Shown here: positions 11,001 to 45,618 of the stretch, piece by piece
Numbering within the stretch: the stretch's first letter is position 1
Layout: every line of letters starts with the position of its first letter
NCBI GenBank assembly: GCA_037954325.1
Contig: JBBMNZ010000034.1
Location: 7,342,501 to 7,406,500, forward strand
Source of the DNA: Fistularia commersonii
Lineage: Eukaryota; Chordata; Actinopteri; Syngnathiformes; Fistulariidae
Reading direction: 5' to 3'
Length of the DNA: 64,000 nucleotides
Translations under genes and position numbers: made by a program
The notes under the pieces: model-generated
What the model saw: the letters and a program-made list of their open reading frames with translations, nothing else
What the model was told of the DNA's origin: nothing
The model's database searches: none

Positions 11001-14000
11001 ATCTGTGTGATGTTTCCCCCCAGCTGGCACTGAGGGCGGGGAACGAAAAGGATGAGGGCGAGACTGCAGACACAGTTGGCTGCTGCTCGCTGCGAGTGGA
11101 GCACATCAAGCTGTACCCCAAGATGGACGAGCAGGAGTACGTGGTGGAGTTTGACTTCCTGGGAAAGGATTCTATCCGCTACTATAACAAGATCCCAGTG
11201 GAGAAGAGGGTAAGATGGTGTTGAGACTGAAGAAATGGAATAATAGTGTGTGGATGGAGAGACAGAGAGAAAGTGTGAAAATTAAATAACTTATTTCATG
11301 ATCAGTTAGCGCTGAGCAATATGGGAAATAGCTACATCTAGATCACGATAATCCAAAGCACATTTTTCTTGCTTATACTTGGTATTTTTCTTCCTCATTT
11401 CAAGGAAATATATGATCACAATCTGGCATTTTATCAAAGTCTTGAAATCCGTGATTTGGATTTATCTCAGAAAAAAATATCCGACTGTCATTAGTTAAAA
11501 TGAATTTCATTTAGCAGTAAATTTCACAAAAGTGGGTTGTCCCAAAAGAATGTCTCAATATACACAGCAACTTTGTTTATTGTCATTGTGTTTGTAAGAA
11601 GAACCAAAAGACAAATGCATGGCCCCATATGACAGAAAACAAAAATATTTGCAATAAAAATAAATATTTCCCAGCCCTGTGAACTATAGTGATGAGCGGC
11701 GACATGAAGTTTGTTAACTTTTTCTGATTGATTGGTTGTTTCCATCTAGAGATCCTAAAAACTCACCAGTCTCTTTGGCTTCCCTCTGCAATCGCGATAA
11801 AAATAACCCATCTGCTATAAATTCACTTGTCCCATAAATTTTAGCACGAGACCCCCACCCTGTGGCAGAAATATGATGGTGCACCGAGCATCTGTTATTT
11901 CGTCTTAATTAGTTTTTAGCAAATGCTACTCTGAATCCCCACGTTAATGTGTGTTTTATTATGTTGATTGTGTATCAGGTATTTAAAAATCTCCAGCTGT
12001 TCCTGGAGAACAAGCAGCCTGAAGACGACCTCTTTGACAGACTGAATGTAAGGGATACACATAACAATCAGTATTTAGAGCTCAGACTTAAATGTAATGA
12101 AAACAGGTATGTGTGAATTGTAACATTTATTATATCCCTTATGTTTCCCCCTGCAGACATCTATACTAAATAAACATTTACAGGAGTTGATGGACGGCCT
12201 GACTGCAAAGGTCTTCCGCACCTACAACGCCTCCATCACACTGCAGCAACAGCTCAAGCAACTTACCTGCTGTGAGTGACAGCAGCTTCAGCTGCTTTCA
12301 GTGCCACTCAGGGGATAACAGACAGTATCTTGTAAACATGAAATGAAAAGATCCCCTTTCACACATGCAGTGAACTCCTGTTATTATCTAGGCTTTACCC
12401 TGATTGATTGGTGTTAGCAGGAGAGCGTACGCCTCGATTGATGCTATTTAAAATTCCTTGGCTATTCCAAAATTGAATCCGCCTTATTGATTAAACTGCT
12501 AGTATCCGTTCCCCTGCTTTGGGAGAATATTGCAGAATCTATGAACAGCCTCGTAATAAGATATAAATGGTATGATGTGAAAGGCTAACATTGACACACA
12601 CAGCAGGTCTGGATCTAAAACAATTAAGAACCTCTTTTTTTCACACCTCCTTTTGTACCACAGTGTAAAAAGTCAGTTGTTGTCAACCTCTTCTCTCTCC
12701 AACTTTAGGAATAATTCATTATTGAATATTAATTTGAAGAATAGTATAGACGCGTGAATTTGTTTTCAATCATGTACAATTGGAATATTTATATATAAGG
12801 ATCAATCAAGTCTATTAATAGAAACCCTGATGCTGACGTTTGGACACCTTCAGGTGCCCATCAGCTTGACATCAGCTCTTCTTGGGACTCGTCATAGAAG
12901 AGGAAAGATTGGCATGGAGAAAAGACCAAAAAAGATGTTATTCAACATTTTTTTTTCTTTTACATAAACATCTTAAAACACAGGACACATGCTTCGACAC
13001 AGATTAGGACGCTGGTCTTTCCCGCTGGGTTTACACAGGGAGATATTCAAAATACAGATTTTGTTTCCAGCTGAAAAACATTTACGCATCCACAAAGTTT
13101 GCACAGTGTGTGATTATATCCTTTGTTTTTTTCTTCTTTATTCCCTGGCTGTTGGATGTCCAGCTGACGATAGCATCCCTGCGAAGATCCTGTCATACAA
13201 CCGAGCCAACCGGGCGGTGGCCATCCTCTGTAATCACCAGAGAGCTCCACCCAAAACATTTGAGAAGTCCATGCAAAACCTTCAGACGAAGGTAAACCTG
13301 ATTTCCCTTGTCCCAACAACTCATCTCTGGGTGTCGTCTTTGTGTTCACCTTGAAGAATATTTGCACGGTTATTTTCCTTGTGCGTCGTAAAGCTATGTG
13401 ACAGAGATGGTGTAGTTTACCCCACATCTCCGGGCTGTGATTGCAGATCGACGAGAAACAGAATCAATTGTCGGCAGCCAGGAAGCAGCTGAAGGCGGCA
13501 AAGGCTGATCACAAGGCTTCTCATGACGAAAAGAGCAAGAAGTAAGGCTTACTTGCCGTTAGCCACTGTGAGGGATCGTTGCAGTCTGGTTGCCACATTC
13601 TATTAAACATCCTGTCCAGGCCAGAACACTTAATTTTTTTTCAGGTCATCAATATAACTGCTCTTCTGTATTTGCCTGTCTTGTGTTCCTGGCGTTCTGT
13701 ATTTGGATCACTTTCTTTATCTATATTTAATCCTCCCACTGTCTTGTCTTTGTGTCCCTGTGCTTGTTCAGGGCTGTGGAGGTGAAACGTAAGGCTGTGC
13801 AGAGAATAGAGGAGCAGCTGATGAAACTTCAAATGCAAGCCACAGACAGAGAGGAAAACAAGCAGATCGCTCTCGGCACCTCTAAGCTCAACTACCTGGA
13901 TCCGCGTATCTCTGTTGCATGGTAAATGCTGCACAACAGTGACTTGATTATCGCCGTTTATTGGCTGTTATTTGATTGCAGATGTCAGAAAATGTGAAAC

Positions 14001-15553
14001 TGAACAAGTAAAGCCCCTCCTGTTTATTATGCGGACTTTCTCTGGGTGGGTGCACACAGTGCATAATATCCACCTCGGTGACAGAAAGGCAGGAAATTCT
14101 CTTGCATTGTAGGAAAAGGAGCAGCACAAGCAAAAAAGCTAACGGCTGCAGAAGGAAAATTAGAGGAAGAAAAGCATGTGAGTGCCAGAAACAATGGGGT
14201 TTGTTTCTGAAAGCCAGGGAGCGTCCCCAAACATCACCCCTTCCTCCATGTGGGAAGTCAATGAGGAGCTGTCCGTACCTCAATGGAGGACCCGGCCACA
14301 GAGACGAGGAACAGTGGTCAGCCCTCCCTAACCCATGCCCCAAAGCTATTTATGGAGAGCCTCCTCAAGCACAATGGATACTGGAATGCTATGTGTTTGT
14401 GCTGGGTTGTAAGGAGCAAGGGATAGGGTTCCCCCCTTGGGTGGTGCATGGGAACCTGGCGTAGACAGCAGCAGAACGTGTGTGAACAAGTGTAGCATGG
14501 CTTAATAGTCACAGGCTGTCGAATACGTCGAATAGTAAAGCAACTGAAAAAGGACTAGGAGTCCCTAACTTTGGGCAAGTCAGCAGCAGAGGAACCTTGA
14601 AAACGTCTAGTAGCATGGAAAACGTGTGATTTTCTGTTCTACAGGTTTTGAGACTTCATTCACCATGGCCAAATATTTGTTTTTTTGTATTTGTACATCA
14701 CAAGTGACTAATTTTAACGCTGTGTATCGTCTTCGCAATGTGTACATTTTGTGGCTGAATAAATTAACATCGGATTCAATGTTAAAATATTTTCTAGCTG
14801 GATTCATGAAAATGCCTTTTCTCTTAAGCACGTCACCCCTATTCGTTTTGTGTTCCCAGCTTCCGTTTTGTCTGGTGATTGACCACGGCAAAGTTAATCA
14901 AATGCACAACCGGACGGATTAAATTCAATTATGGACTTTTTTATGAATCTAAACACTTTGAATGTTTTACCCAGTTTACAGAAGGTGTCACAAACCCCAT
15001 TCATGTGCAGTCATTTATTTCTTGAGCTTTTGGAGGATGTATTGTTACCACTTTTGGTGGATTAGTTTTTAGATGGTGATTAATGTCTGAAATTTGAATT
15101 GAGCTGCACCTAAAGATTATCACATCAAATCACTGGCTTTCTGTGATCCTCTCAGTTTCTCATACATTTCCCTGTCTGAAATAAATCTGCATCTGTTCAT
15201 CACAATGCATTACACTAAATCAATTTGGATATAGCGTATGATGTTTATTCCCAGTAAAATGAGAATTGCAAAAACAGAAGTGTTTCCACTAAGGTTAATT
15301 GTGGCTCTATGAAAGTTGGTAAGTGAAAAGAATCAAATGGTGGCGTTTTAACTACATTACAGTTCATCTTCATTTTTGGATGTGTGGTATGGAATGGATG
15401 ACTTCAGTTCTTTCATAGCCTTTAATTTATGAAACGTCTCTCCTTTTCAGGTGCAAGAAATGGAGTGTTCCCATCGAGAAGATCTACAATAAAACCCAGA
15501 GGGAGAAGTTTGCCTGGGCAATCGACATGGCTGAGAAGGACTATGAGTTTTAG
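5056..15553 (+). CDS. top1: DNA topoisomerase I (type IB), complete, 21 coding exons
   Basis: Nuclear type IB topoisomerase that relaxes supercoils by a 3'-phosphotyrosine single-strand break. Exons: 5056-5088, 5397-5421, 6459-6555, 7011-7137, 7381-7436, 7617-7718, 7829-7919, 8002-8087, 8237-8352, 8487-8608, 9314-9436, 9510-9697, 10336-10480, 10590-10733, 11024-11209, 11979-12047, 12157-12271, 13164-13291, 13447-13541, 13772-13921, 15451-15553. They sum to 2301 nt, 766 codons plus stop; human TOP1 has 765 residues. The N-terminus is a charged Lys/His/Asp/Glu linker, then the core begins at WKWWEEER. Core residues are present: MKIRQRAVALYFIDK (human Arg488), GKDSIRYYN (Lys532), SYNRANRAV (Arg590), NHQRAPP (His632), and SKLNYLDP with the active-site Tyr at 13893-13895. 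It ends DYEF. The start MSGDHGHGNSQ matches human MSGDHLHNDSQ in pattern. Oddities: exon 2 is diverged, and exon 6 needs a weak donor. Confidence 0.97.
5422..6458 (+). other. top1 intron 2 with CpG-rich, YY1-motif-bearing 5' half
   Basis: Non-coding intron. Its first 400 bp are CpG-rich and contain a perfect AAGATGGCGGC YY1 consensus at 5630-5640 and a reverse YY1-like GCGCCATTTTC near 5741-5751, as expected close behind a housekeeping TSS. The short (TG)n tract is at 6054-6079. The rest is ordinary intron. Confidence 0.5.
5630..5640 (+). promoter_or_regulatory. YY1 consensus AAGATGGCGGC
   Basis: Exact match to the YY1 motif inside top1 intron 2, about 575 bp after the ATG. YY1 sites of this kind usually lie within a few hundred bases of a TSS. 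Occupancy is inferred. Confidence 0.5.
11307..11679. mobile_element. Decayed hAT-like MITE in top1 intron 15
   Basis: The left end TAGCGCTGAGCAATATGG and the reverse complement of the right end, CAGGGCTGGGAAATATTT, resemble the CAGGGCTGGGC-A-ATATGG terminal repeats of fish hAT non-autonomous elements. The interior contains phrases such as GATCACGATAAT often seen in these elements. Possible 8-bp flanks TGATCAGT and TGAACTAT match at 5 of 8 positions. No transposase ORF. Confidence 0.45.
13893..13895 (+). other. top1: Active-site tyrosine codon of TOP1
   Basis: TAC within SKLNYLDP in exon 20, equivalent to human Tyr723, which forms the covalent 3'-phosphotyrosine intermediate. The frame was checked from the exon start at 13772 (phase 2 entry). 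Confidence 0.95.
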
Positions 15554-16815
<1,262 letters not shown>

Positions 16816-18178
16816 CTTGCTCTGCTTTTTTTTTATTAAAGTGCTAATCTATTTTATTGTGAAATTAAAGGATGCCCTCCAGAATGACTGCAAATAATGA
16901 TCATCGGTTAGGCCAAATGCAAGATCTCTGAGGGCCTTTCTTATCTTCACTTTCAGCTGACACTCATTATGACTGGAAATCATGAAAACACGTTTATTAA
17001 CTTCTTAGTTGCATCAAAATATAGTTATATAAAGAACAGGAGAAGATGTGTATGAAGCATCCGGATGGGGAGACGGTTAATTGACATGTCTCCTAGTAAG
17101 GGCCAGCGGAAGATTGTGTCTTTAAAATGTCGATAACTAGCGCTCCCCCGTCGAGAGCTTTGTCAAGTTTGCAAAAATTGGACTGAACGCGCTGTATTGA
17201 TCTCCAAAATAAAAGCTTAAGAAACACATCTTGGCGTGGAATGGTACAACTGAGCATTCCAAATTAACTAAATGGAGATTCAAAGAGCTTTGCTGATAAA
17301 TGTGAATTGTAAATAGCAGCAGGGATGCAGTGCTTTCATATATTCAGGAATATAGAATAACATTGCATTGGTTTTGCGTGCCACTGTCAACAAATCACAC
17401 GCGGAAAATTAGAAATGTTTGTTATACGGTTAATGTATGTGTGTTGGTAAACTGTCTCATTTTTATGTTGTTGAAAAACAACAGCCAAAACCTGCTGCTG
17501 AGGTCATTTTAATTCTTGCCTTTTACACAAAACACTCGGTACAAATTAAGGGATTAAAGTTGTGAGTATATGATAAATAATTATAATAAATAGTATATAA
17601 TAAAGTTCAATTGGATTTGAAGTGAAACTTTAAGAATAAGAAATACGAATAAGAATAAGAACAACTTTATTTATCTTGAAGGAAATTGTTGTGCCAAAGT
17701 TACAAGAAAAACACAACAATAATAGATAATAGTAGAAAATTGTATAAACAGTTTAAACAGAAAAAAAGGGGGGGGGATAAGAAATAAAAATAAACTATAA
17801 AGTGTCTTAAGTAACAAGTGAAGACTATAAAGTGTCTTAAGGTCTTAAGTACCGAGTGAAAGATAAGGAGTGGATATGAGTATGAAAAAATCTTGTACAT
17901 GTAGCTGTTACAAAATGAAATATTGCACAATTTAATTAAATTAAATTAAATATCCTTTCTTTTTTTACAAGGTATGTGAAAAGGACTGGTTCAGCATTTT
18001 ACAGGAACATAAAAATCTGAACCATAAGTATTTAAGCACAAAATAAAAAAAAGAAAAAAACGGACACAATAATGTAGGTTAAATCAAATTAACATGGTAA
18101 TGTTTCATTGTGAAAATCCCGGGAGGAAGTTAATGGTTATGACTCATTGCGCTTGACGCTCCTGATGTTCGGCTGCTG
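16816..18178. other. top1-plcg1 intergenic region, AT-rich, no gene seen
   Basis: No exon-like ORF with splice context. The 17630-17960 part is a retroposon-like remnant. The last 60 bp lead into the G-rich plcg1 promoter. Confidence 0.6.
17630..17960. mobile_element. Decayed LINE-like 3' end
   Basis: Contains AATAAGAACAACTTTATTTATCTTGAAGGAAATTGTTGTGCC-type sequence (17645-17695), typical of fish LINE tails (read here from the tail inward). It is followed by an A-rich body and a locally duplicated ACTATAAAGTGTCTTAAG unit at about 17793 and 17824. Ends in a TTAAA-rich stretch. Family not assigned. Confidence 0.45.
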
Positions 18179-18220
18179 GGAGGAGGAGGAGGCGGAGGAG
18201 GAGGCGGAGGAGGAGGAGGG
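18179..18220 (+). repeat. Purine GAG/GCG tract at plcg1 promoter
   Basis: Forty-two bases made of GGA/GGC units with many GG runs; a candidate G-quadruplex or triplex-forming element just before the plcg1 leader. Confidence 0.9.
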
Positions 18221-18512
18221 CTGAATCCTAGAGCACACAAACTTACGTAGTCTCTACGCGGCTCTCGCTGTCTCCTCGTCTCACTCCATGGACCGCCGGA
18301 GGGGAGACGAGAAAACTGGGATCACTGTCGTCGGGACCACGGCGTTTTTCCGGGGCTTAGCGACGATTTAATCGCGGAAAACCGGGCGTCGGGAGGAGGG
18401 GGGAAACCGGAGACGGAGAGGAGCGCGACGGGGGAGAGAGAGAGAGAGAGAGGGAGAGAGAGACAGAGGGGACCAGCCGTTGGAGATGTGCGGTCGGGCC
18501 GAGATTGCGGCG
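18179..18512 (+). promoter_or_regulatory. plcg1: plcg1 core promoter and non-coding first exon
   Basis: A 42-bp GAG/GCG purine tract (18179-18220) sits before a GC-rich leader. The exon ends at the donor GTAGGT (18513) and joins the acceptor at 20151. The leader includes a (GA)n tract (18434-18470) and two upstream ATGs (18288 and 18486). The exact TSS cannot be read. Confidence 0.6.
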
Positions 18513-20151
18513 GTAGGTACAATCCAACATGTTGTCTTCCCATTTTTCTGTATTTCTATTCTTTGTCTCCGCCCGGTGAGGCGAAGTAGAAGGGGCGCCA
18601 GAAGCGACATGATATCAACCCCCGTCTCCGCTACCTGGTTCGGGGGACTTTGAAAGCCGCGACCACGACTCCTCCTCCGGCCCAGCGACATGCTAGCTCC
18701 CACCGGCGCCCCTCAATACCACCGCCGCGAAAACAACCCGGTTCTCGTTAGTGCCGCCCCCACCCCCCTAAAAATGCCAAAGGGAACTTTTATTTTTATT
18801 TTGTTTTGGACTGCGGCAGGTTACGGGCCTGTTGCGGGGGTTGGAAGCATCCAAGCCCGCCGCTGGATTAAAGGGGAAAGTTGTGTGTGAGATTAGCTTA
18901 ATGAGCTGCCCTGCTAGTTGCCAGGTGTTCGAGGCTCCAGCTGTCATTGCTACACAACGCTATTCATGGCAGCCGTGTTTACCGCTCACATTTTAACATC
19001 AGAACAGCTTATTTTTGTATCCGCAAACTCTAATCCTGCATCATACTTTGCAGTAGCATTTATCTTGCTCTGACCCTGTAACTCATTCTGTTTATCACAC
19101 ATACAAAAATCCCAAATTTATATATGTGTGAGACTCCGGGTTGACACACTACCACATTGTTTTTAACTCCCAACCTCAAAATGAACTCGAAATCCTGATT
19201 CAAAGTGTTTGAGAAGCTCGAATGACAGCTCAGTCACTGTGGCTCACATGACCGTGTGTCAACAACTGTGAGTCATGAAATGCACAAAGGTAGTAAAGAT
19301 GTTTTTTTTTTTTTAGAAGGAATGTAAGATTTAAGGAACTGTATGCCATCTGTTCATAAGCTTGAAGACATCACTGATGTATTTTTAATAATAGTTTACG
19401 TTTAAAAAATGCATGTAGACGCTGGCATCAAGAACGCAGGCTGTCAATATCCAGGGGTTTTCGTATCAGAAATATGTACGCAATGTCAATTCTGGACGGA
19501 TGCTTCAAAAAACATCATACTCGTTTAAAAGCAACACTTTGAAAAACATGTATTTCTTTCTTTAATTAACGGCATTAGTGTATTTGTTCAAAAACATTAG
19601 CTACTTTTACAAAAGTGGGCTTTTGCAAAGTTACTTACGTATCTTGAAAGAAACAGACCCTGCGTTGGGGGGATGAAAATGTGCGGGGAAACGTAGAAAA
19701 TACAGCTCGTGGTGCTGGACTCGTTACACACTCAGGCCTGAAGATGAAAACAGAAAACATAAACACAGGATAAAAACACAGCAGCTTATCAGCGATGCTA
19801 TTCATAACCACTATTAGCAAGCAACAGTGAAAACGTAAATTCCTCATGGATTTTGCAGAAAACATTTTACATTGTGTGCTATAAAGAAAATAGTCCAAGA
19901 GATTTAAATGTACTCATGTTATCTAAATAGTCTCAGTTGTTTTAACATTTCTGTCAATCTTAAAGCTACTCCAACCCCCCCCCCCCCCGTGCCCCGTCCA
20001 TCCCACGAGACGTGCTTTTGTATTAACGCTAACAGCATTGACTTACATCACCAATGTTTATCTGTGGTATAATGTGTGTACAGGACAGACACACTAGAAG
20101 TCCCCAAGGAATTGTTGTTTCATGGGTTTCCCCCCTCTTCTCCTGCTGTAG
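18513..20151 (+). other. plcg1 intron 1
   Basis: From the donor after the non-coding exon to the acceptor CTGCTGTAG. Its start is still CpG-rich; the rest is AT-rich, with a C-homopolymer at about 19975-19988. No coding exon recognised. Confidence 0.6.
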
Positions 20152-20222
20152 GTATCCCTGTCTAGGCCTGGATTGAGCAGATTGTTCTGAGAGGAAACGG
20201 ATAACAAACAGGGGAAGTGAAC

Positions 20223-41162
<20,940 letters not shown>

Positions 41163-43860
41163 GAGAACAAAAACAAGGCGACAAAAGTTCCTCCAAGTCC
41201 TGACTTGTGGTTTGCGACACAGGTTGTCCTCTCGTGTTTTGGTTGCGCCGCAATAGAGGAATGGCGAGCGGTAGAAGGTATCAGTTTGAAACTGTTCCCA
41301 GGTGAAGTTTCCTCGCTCTCCTCTATATTTGGCGTAAATGGATATATATATTTATTCCTGCAGTGCTGTTGGCGAGAGAACAGCAGCAGCTGACCTGCTC
41401 TCAAAGAGTTCCTGTCTCCATGTTTTAATTATTGATTATTTAAACCTTAAACATTCATAATGTGACTTTTTTTTTTAATGTATATGTGTAAAACACGAGG
41501 GCTCTCTGCGACTGTTTTTAATGTCTCTGCTTTGTGGAGGAAATTATGCGCGTCCTGTCCAATACATCAGCGTTTTTTTTTTTTTTGTTTTGTTTTTTTT
41601 CCATTTTGGCAAACGCATCAGGAAGAAGTCATAGCTGTTGCGTGTCGGACGCAGTGAGAACCGGCAGCATCGAACGTCACGTCTTCTCACACCCACACAA
41701 ACACAACCAGGACTCTTTGTTTTGTTTGTTTCATTTCTCAATGACATTCCAACAGAAAAAAAAAAAACAAACTGCACATCATTCCATTTCTCCACGTCGC
41801 CGGCGTCACCGACGCTCTCACGGATCTGCCTCTCCCCGTCTCGCTGTTCACGTCCGGAGTGTATTTTAACGCCCCATCGTGTGATACAGAAGACCAGGGA
41901 TAATATGTCCACAACTGTCCGTCGCTGCCACTGCGGTTGCGCTCTGTGGCTTCTCGGTGATGGCAGAGGTGTGTTGTTCGCCTTCGTGGCTCTCTGAGCT
42001 GCGGCGTTTACAGCTGAAAAAAATAATCCCCGCGGATACAGGTAGATGTGACCATTTTAGAAGATGAACCTTGGCGCCTTGAGGGGGACGATTACACCCG
42101 ATTCTCACATTTTCCAGCACAAGGACGTCTTAAATGTTTTCACGTATCCGTGCTCTATAATTATGGAAATTCAAGATGCAACACGCCCGATAAACCGAGC
42201 AGCTCTCCTGCCAGGATTTACGATGGAACGTTTTGTTTGTTTTTGCCGACATTACTAGTCCTCGTGGCCATTTTGGTTAGTGTCATCCATTGATTCAACT
42301 TTGCTAGTCCCTCTAACCAATGTGGCATTATTGTACACGCGATTATAGACACTTTTTAAAGTTTGTTTTTTTTTTTTTGTTTCAACAGCTATGGCAGAGA
42401 TTTTATGGTTGTAAGCAAAGGTGTCTGACAGTCGCCAGGTCTTTAGTTGGTATTCACAGACCTTTGCACTGTAAGGGTCTCTGTAATGTTTTAAATAGAT
42501 GCTAAACCTTCTGTCTGACTAACTTTGGCCAGCCAAGACAGGATTTGGCCTTCCTGGTATGTTTAGCTACATCTCAAGAAAACCGCATTGTTGTCTCACA
42601 GCCGTGATGTGCTGGAGAGTTTTGTTTCTTGTTTTTTTTTTTTTTTTCATGCCACCAAACTGCTTCCTGTAAGCTTCTTCAGTAACTTTGCCATAACAGA
42701 CAGTTGGGTTGTCACGCCTCACATATTCGTGTAGAAACGAGGAAAAATGGAAGACCGGTGAACGACTTTAACCGAAATCTAAAGTGTTACACGTAGTTTA
42801 ATGTCTAGACTCATTTCAGTCCAGACTTATTTCTTATTTCTGTTCATGTGTTCGTCTTAACTGTGATCAAAAACCTCTGGGTGTAAATGACGGTGCTTTC
42901 AAATGTACGGGGGAGTTTTCATTTCCTGTGTCTGATGTGAGAATGTGATCAGATGAAGCGGGCTGAGTCCGAGTCGGTGCCTCAGGTTTTTGCTGTAGCT
43001 GTGTTTCTACGGCTGATGGATGCAAAAAGGTGCCTGGGGGGGGGGGAGGGTGATCGAGGTCTGCAGGCCGTCAGTAAGTCCAGAAGGAGCTCATATATAC
43101 CTGACTGTGTTTTCGCTCCAAGTTTGTATTAGAAACAAGTGTTTTCTCTATTCATATGTGATGACTTTGATGTAAACTCAGTATTCACTCAGTGTTGGAC
43201 CACTGACGATTCTAAGCCATATGTTATGCTTAAGTAAAGGTGAAAGCAGGGACAGGAGTGACACACTTGGGGTTCCACTGAAAGGTAAAAGCATCTTGCG
43301 GTTGCACCCCAACACTAATCCCAAAGCCCCCCCCCCACATCTTATTTCATTTTTTTCCCCTGCAGCCGTCACATGAAAGGTCTTTCGCGGAGAGTTTTCT
43401 CTCCAATGCTGCGTTTTTTTTGTTTGTTTTTTTTCCTTACTGCTGACCTGTTTGCCTCCATATGTAAACCACATCATCTGCCTGCACAGCCACGGCACAC
43501 TCACACAGGTGTTGACAACTATTCGGACTGACGGGGCCGCGCAGCACCGGGTGAATGCTTGAAGACTCCAGGTGCCCCTGGCTCTTCAGTCAGGTAAGTT
43601 GAATCTGTGCTGATGGGACATTTAGGAACCGCCCGTCAACCTGTTGGAGGTTAGATAAGTAAACTCAAACACCCGTGTGACTGTGCAGGGCCCTCAAGTT
43701 GTCCCCCCCCCGCCCCTCCATTGTAATTACTGTCTCATTTCCAAAAAGCCTTTCTGTAATGTGCCTAAACTGAGAGGAAAAGTATTCATTTTAATTTTGC
43801 CTTTCATAAGAAACATATTCAAGCCTGACAAGTAAATAAAATACTTACTACTTTATGGGT
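41163..43860 (+). other. plcg1: plcg1 3'UTR
   Basis: Non-coding, with T-rich stretches and C/G homopolymers; AATAAA at 43835-43840 is the best poly(A) signal. Small ORFs here lack splice context or conservation that I can recognise. Confidence 0.6.
43835..43840 (+). terminator. plcg1: Candidate poly(A) signal of plcg1
   Basis: AATAAA about 2.7 kb after the plcg1 stop, before the convergent zhx3 3' end. Confidence 0.55.
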
Positions 43861-44605
43861 GTTGTTTTGTTTGCGCTGAAATCCAATGGCAGTTTCGAAG
43901 ATCAAGCGGTTGCGTTTGTTGCAGAAGTCTGGAATGTGTTAACTTTAAGGATATAAATCTTATTGCAACATATTATTTCATTTTTTAATGCTAATTTTTG
44001 AAAACTGCCACTAACAGTTTGCCTTTGAATGTTCTCGATTTGACCCAGTTCAGAAGCCAGCACTCAACATGAGACGCATTACTTACTTAGCATTATTATT
44101 ACTGAATTCTTAAAGAAAACTTATACTGTTTCATTTTCAAATTAAAGCCATGAAAATGTATTTTGATTTCATAGGTCGCAGATAACAATGCGATCTGTAA
44201 CAATCAGATATATATATCGCTGCAGGCATTTGGGCAGGTTTACTAAAATGTCACTGCTGGAATCAATTTCATTTATTAACCGCAACTCAACAATCCAAAT
44301 TGTCTTGTTAAAATGCCAGATGTAGCTCAGTAACTTTGCTGCGATGTGTCCTATTTTATGTAGCAAACATTACCTTCAGTAAGTGTTTGCATAATAGATA
44401 AATACACTGTATTTAATGGGTTTTTGATGCAAATATTTGAGCATCAGAATTTCGACGGTCACTTGGACGTGAGTAAATAATTGGCTGCCTTAAACTGCAG
44501 GGTTTGAGCTGTCTATCCACAAGACCAAGTTTAATGTTTAGTATTTTACTTTAGTAAATACATATTGCGTGTAAGACTTGCAGACACCATATTCTCAGCC
44601 ACAAA
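43861..44605. other. Tail-to-tail interval between plcg1 and zhx3
   Basis: About 0.75 kb of AT-rich sequence between the candidate poly(A) signals of the two convergent genes. No ORF or repeat of note. Confidence 0.5.
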
Positions 44606-44625
44606 TTTATTACATTCTGTTTATT
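44606..44625 (-). terminator. zhx3: Candidate poly(A) signals of zhx3 (two AATAAA on minus)
   Basis: Plus-strand TTTATT at 44606-44611 and 44620-44625 reads AATAAA on the zhx3 strand, about 1 kb beyond the last candidate coding exon. Confidence 0.5.
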
Positions 44626-45618
44626 CTGCAAATACAATCTGTAAAAATTATACATCAAGCCTAAGTATGGAGCTCTGGTAGAAGTTCACAGTTCTTTTAC
44701 AGTTGAATTTCTCTTATAAGAAAGTTCCATAAAAACATATGTACGAACATATCAGTGATGTAGAGAAGCACCCGATGCTACAACACAAACAAGATTCCAC
44801 TGTCTAATATATTCTTGTTTTGACACAACAGGGTTCTTGCTGTCTTTGGATGACTGAATTCCAGATGTTTTACATTTTAACCCAAAAACTATGTACAGGT
44901 AAAAAAAAAAAAAAAGAGGAAAGCAATTACAAAGATGTCCAAAAAAAAAACAAAAAAAAAAACAACCTCAATGATTTATTGAATGGACACCAGTGCCGTT
45001 TCACTTAAGTTGCTACAAAAAAAGCCTAACTAGCAGGTTTCATGTAAGCTGCAAGCATTGAACCAAAGTGTATGAGTGCCTGATGGAGAATGAAGATGAC
45101 ACGAGGGAGAAATATCGATTGTACTTTTAAGGCCTACAGAAACACCCAGTGAAAAAAAGCCTTTGTATTTTCTCGTACCCCTTTTGCCCCCCCCCCAAAC
45201 TCTGGACAGTCCAAACACTCCGCTGATCATCTGAGGGGTGATCTCTCTCATCCACCCCAAAGGAGCACCCACTGGTGTCTATTTCACACCTCCCTCTTTT
45301 CATCATTTCTAAATAGAATGACAGAAAAAAAAAAAAAAAAAAAAAAAAAAAGACGCCGTCAACTCTGCTCTTCCACTCAACGGCACCAACCCCAGCTCTC
45401 TACGGGAACTTTATTCTCTAGGAGTTAGGACGTCGGAGGGGCTGCGGTTGTTGAGGTGGAGAAGATGAAATCGGAGGGGAGGGCAGGTGGATGACGGGCG
45501 GGTCGAGGCCTTCGGGTCCATCGTACAAAGTGGGAGAGGTCACTCCTACCTCTCGGGGTGTGAGGGATGGAAGGGGGGAGGGGGCGCCTTCGAGTCCCGC
45601 TTCCATCCAGTGATCGCG
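44626..45618 (-). other. zhx3: zhx3 3'UTR
   Basis: AT-rich and homopolymer-rich, including a 27-A run at 45325-45351 (poly-U in the zhx3 transcript). No further coding exon recognised. Confidence 0.5.
45325..45351 (+). repeat. Poly(A) homopolymer, 27 nt
   Basis: Uninterrupted A run in the zhx3 3'UTR region (poly-T on the zhx3 strand). It could be an old retroposon tail or slippage. Confidence 0.97.

Noticed and set aside
14078..14464. 128-codon ORF inside the last top1 intron
   Set aside because: No similarity recognised, not needed for the top1 frame, and not flanked by convincing splice sites. The alternative exon idea is unsupported.
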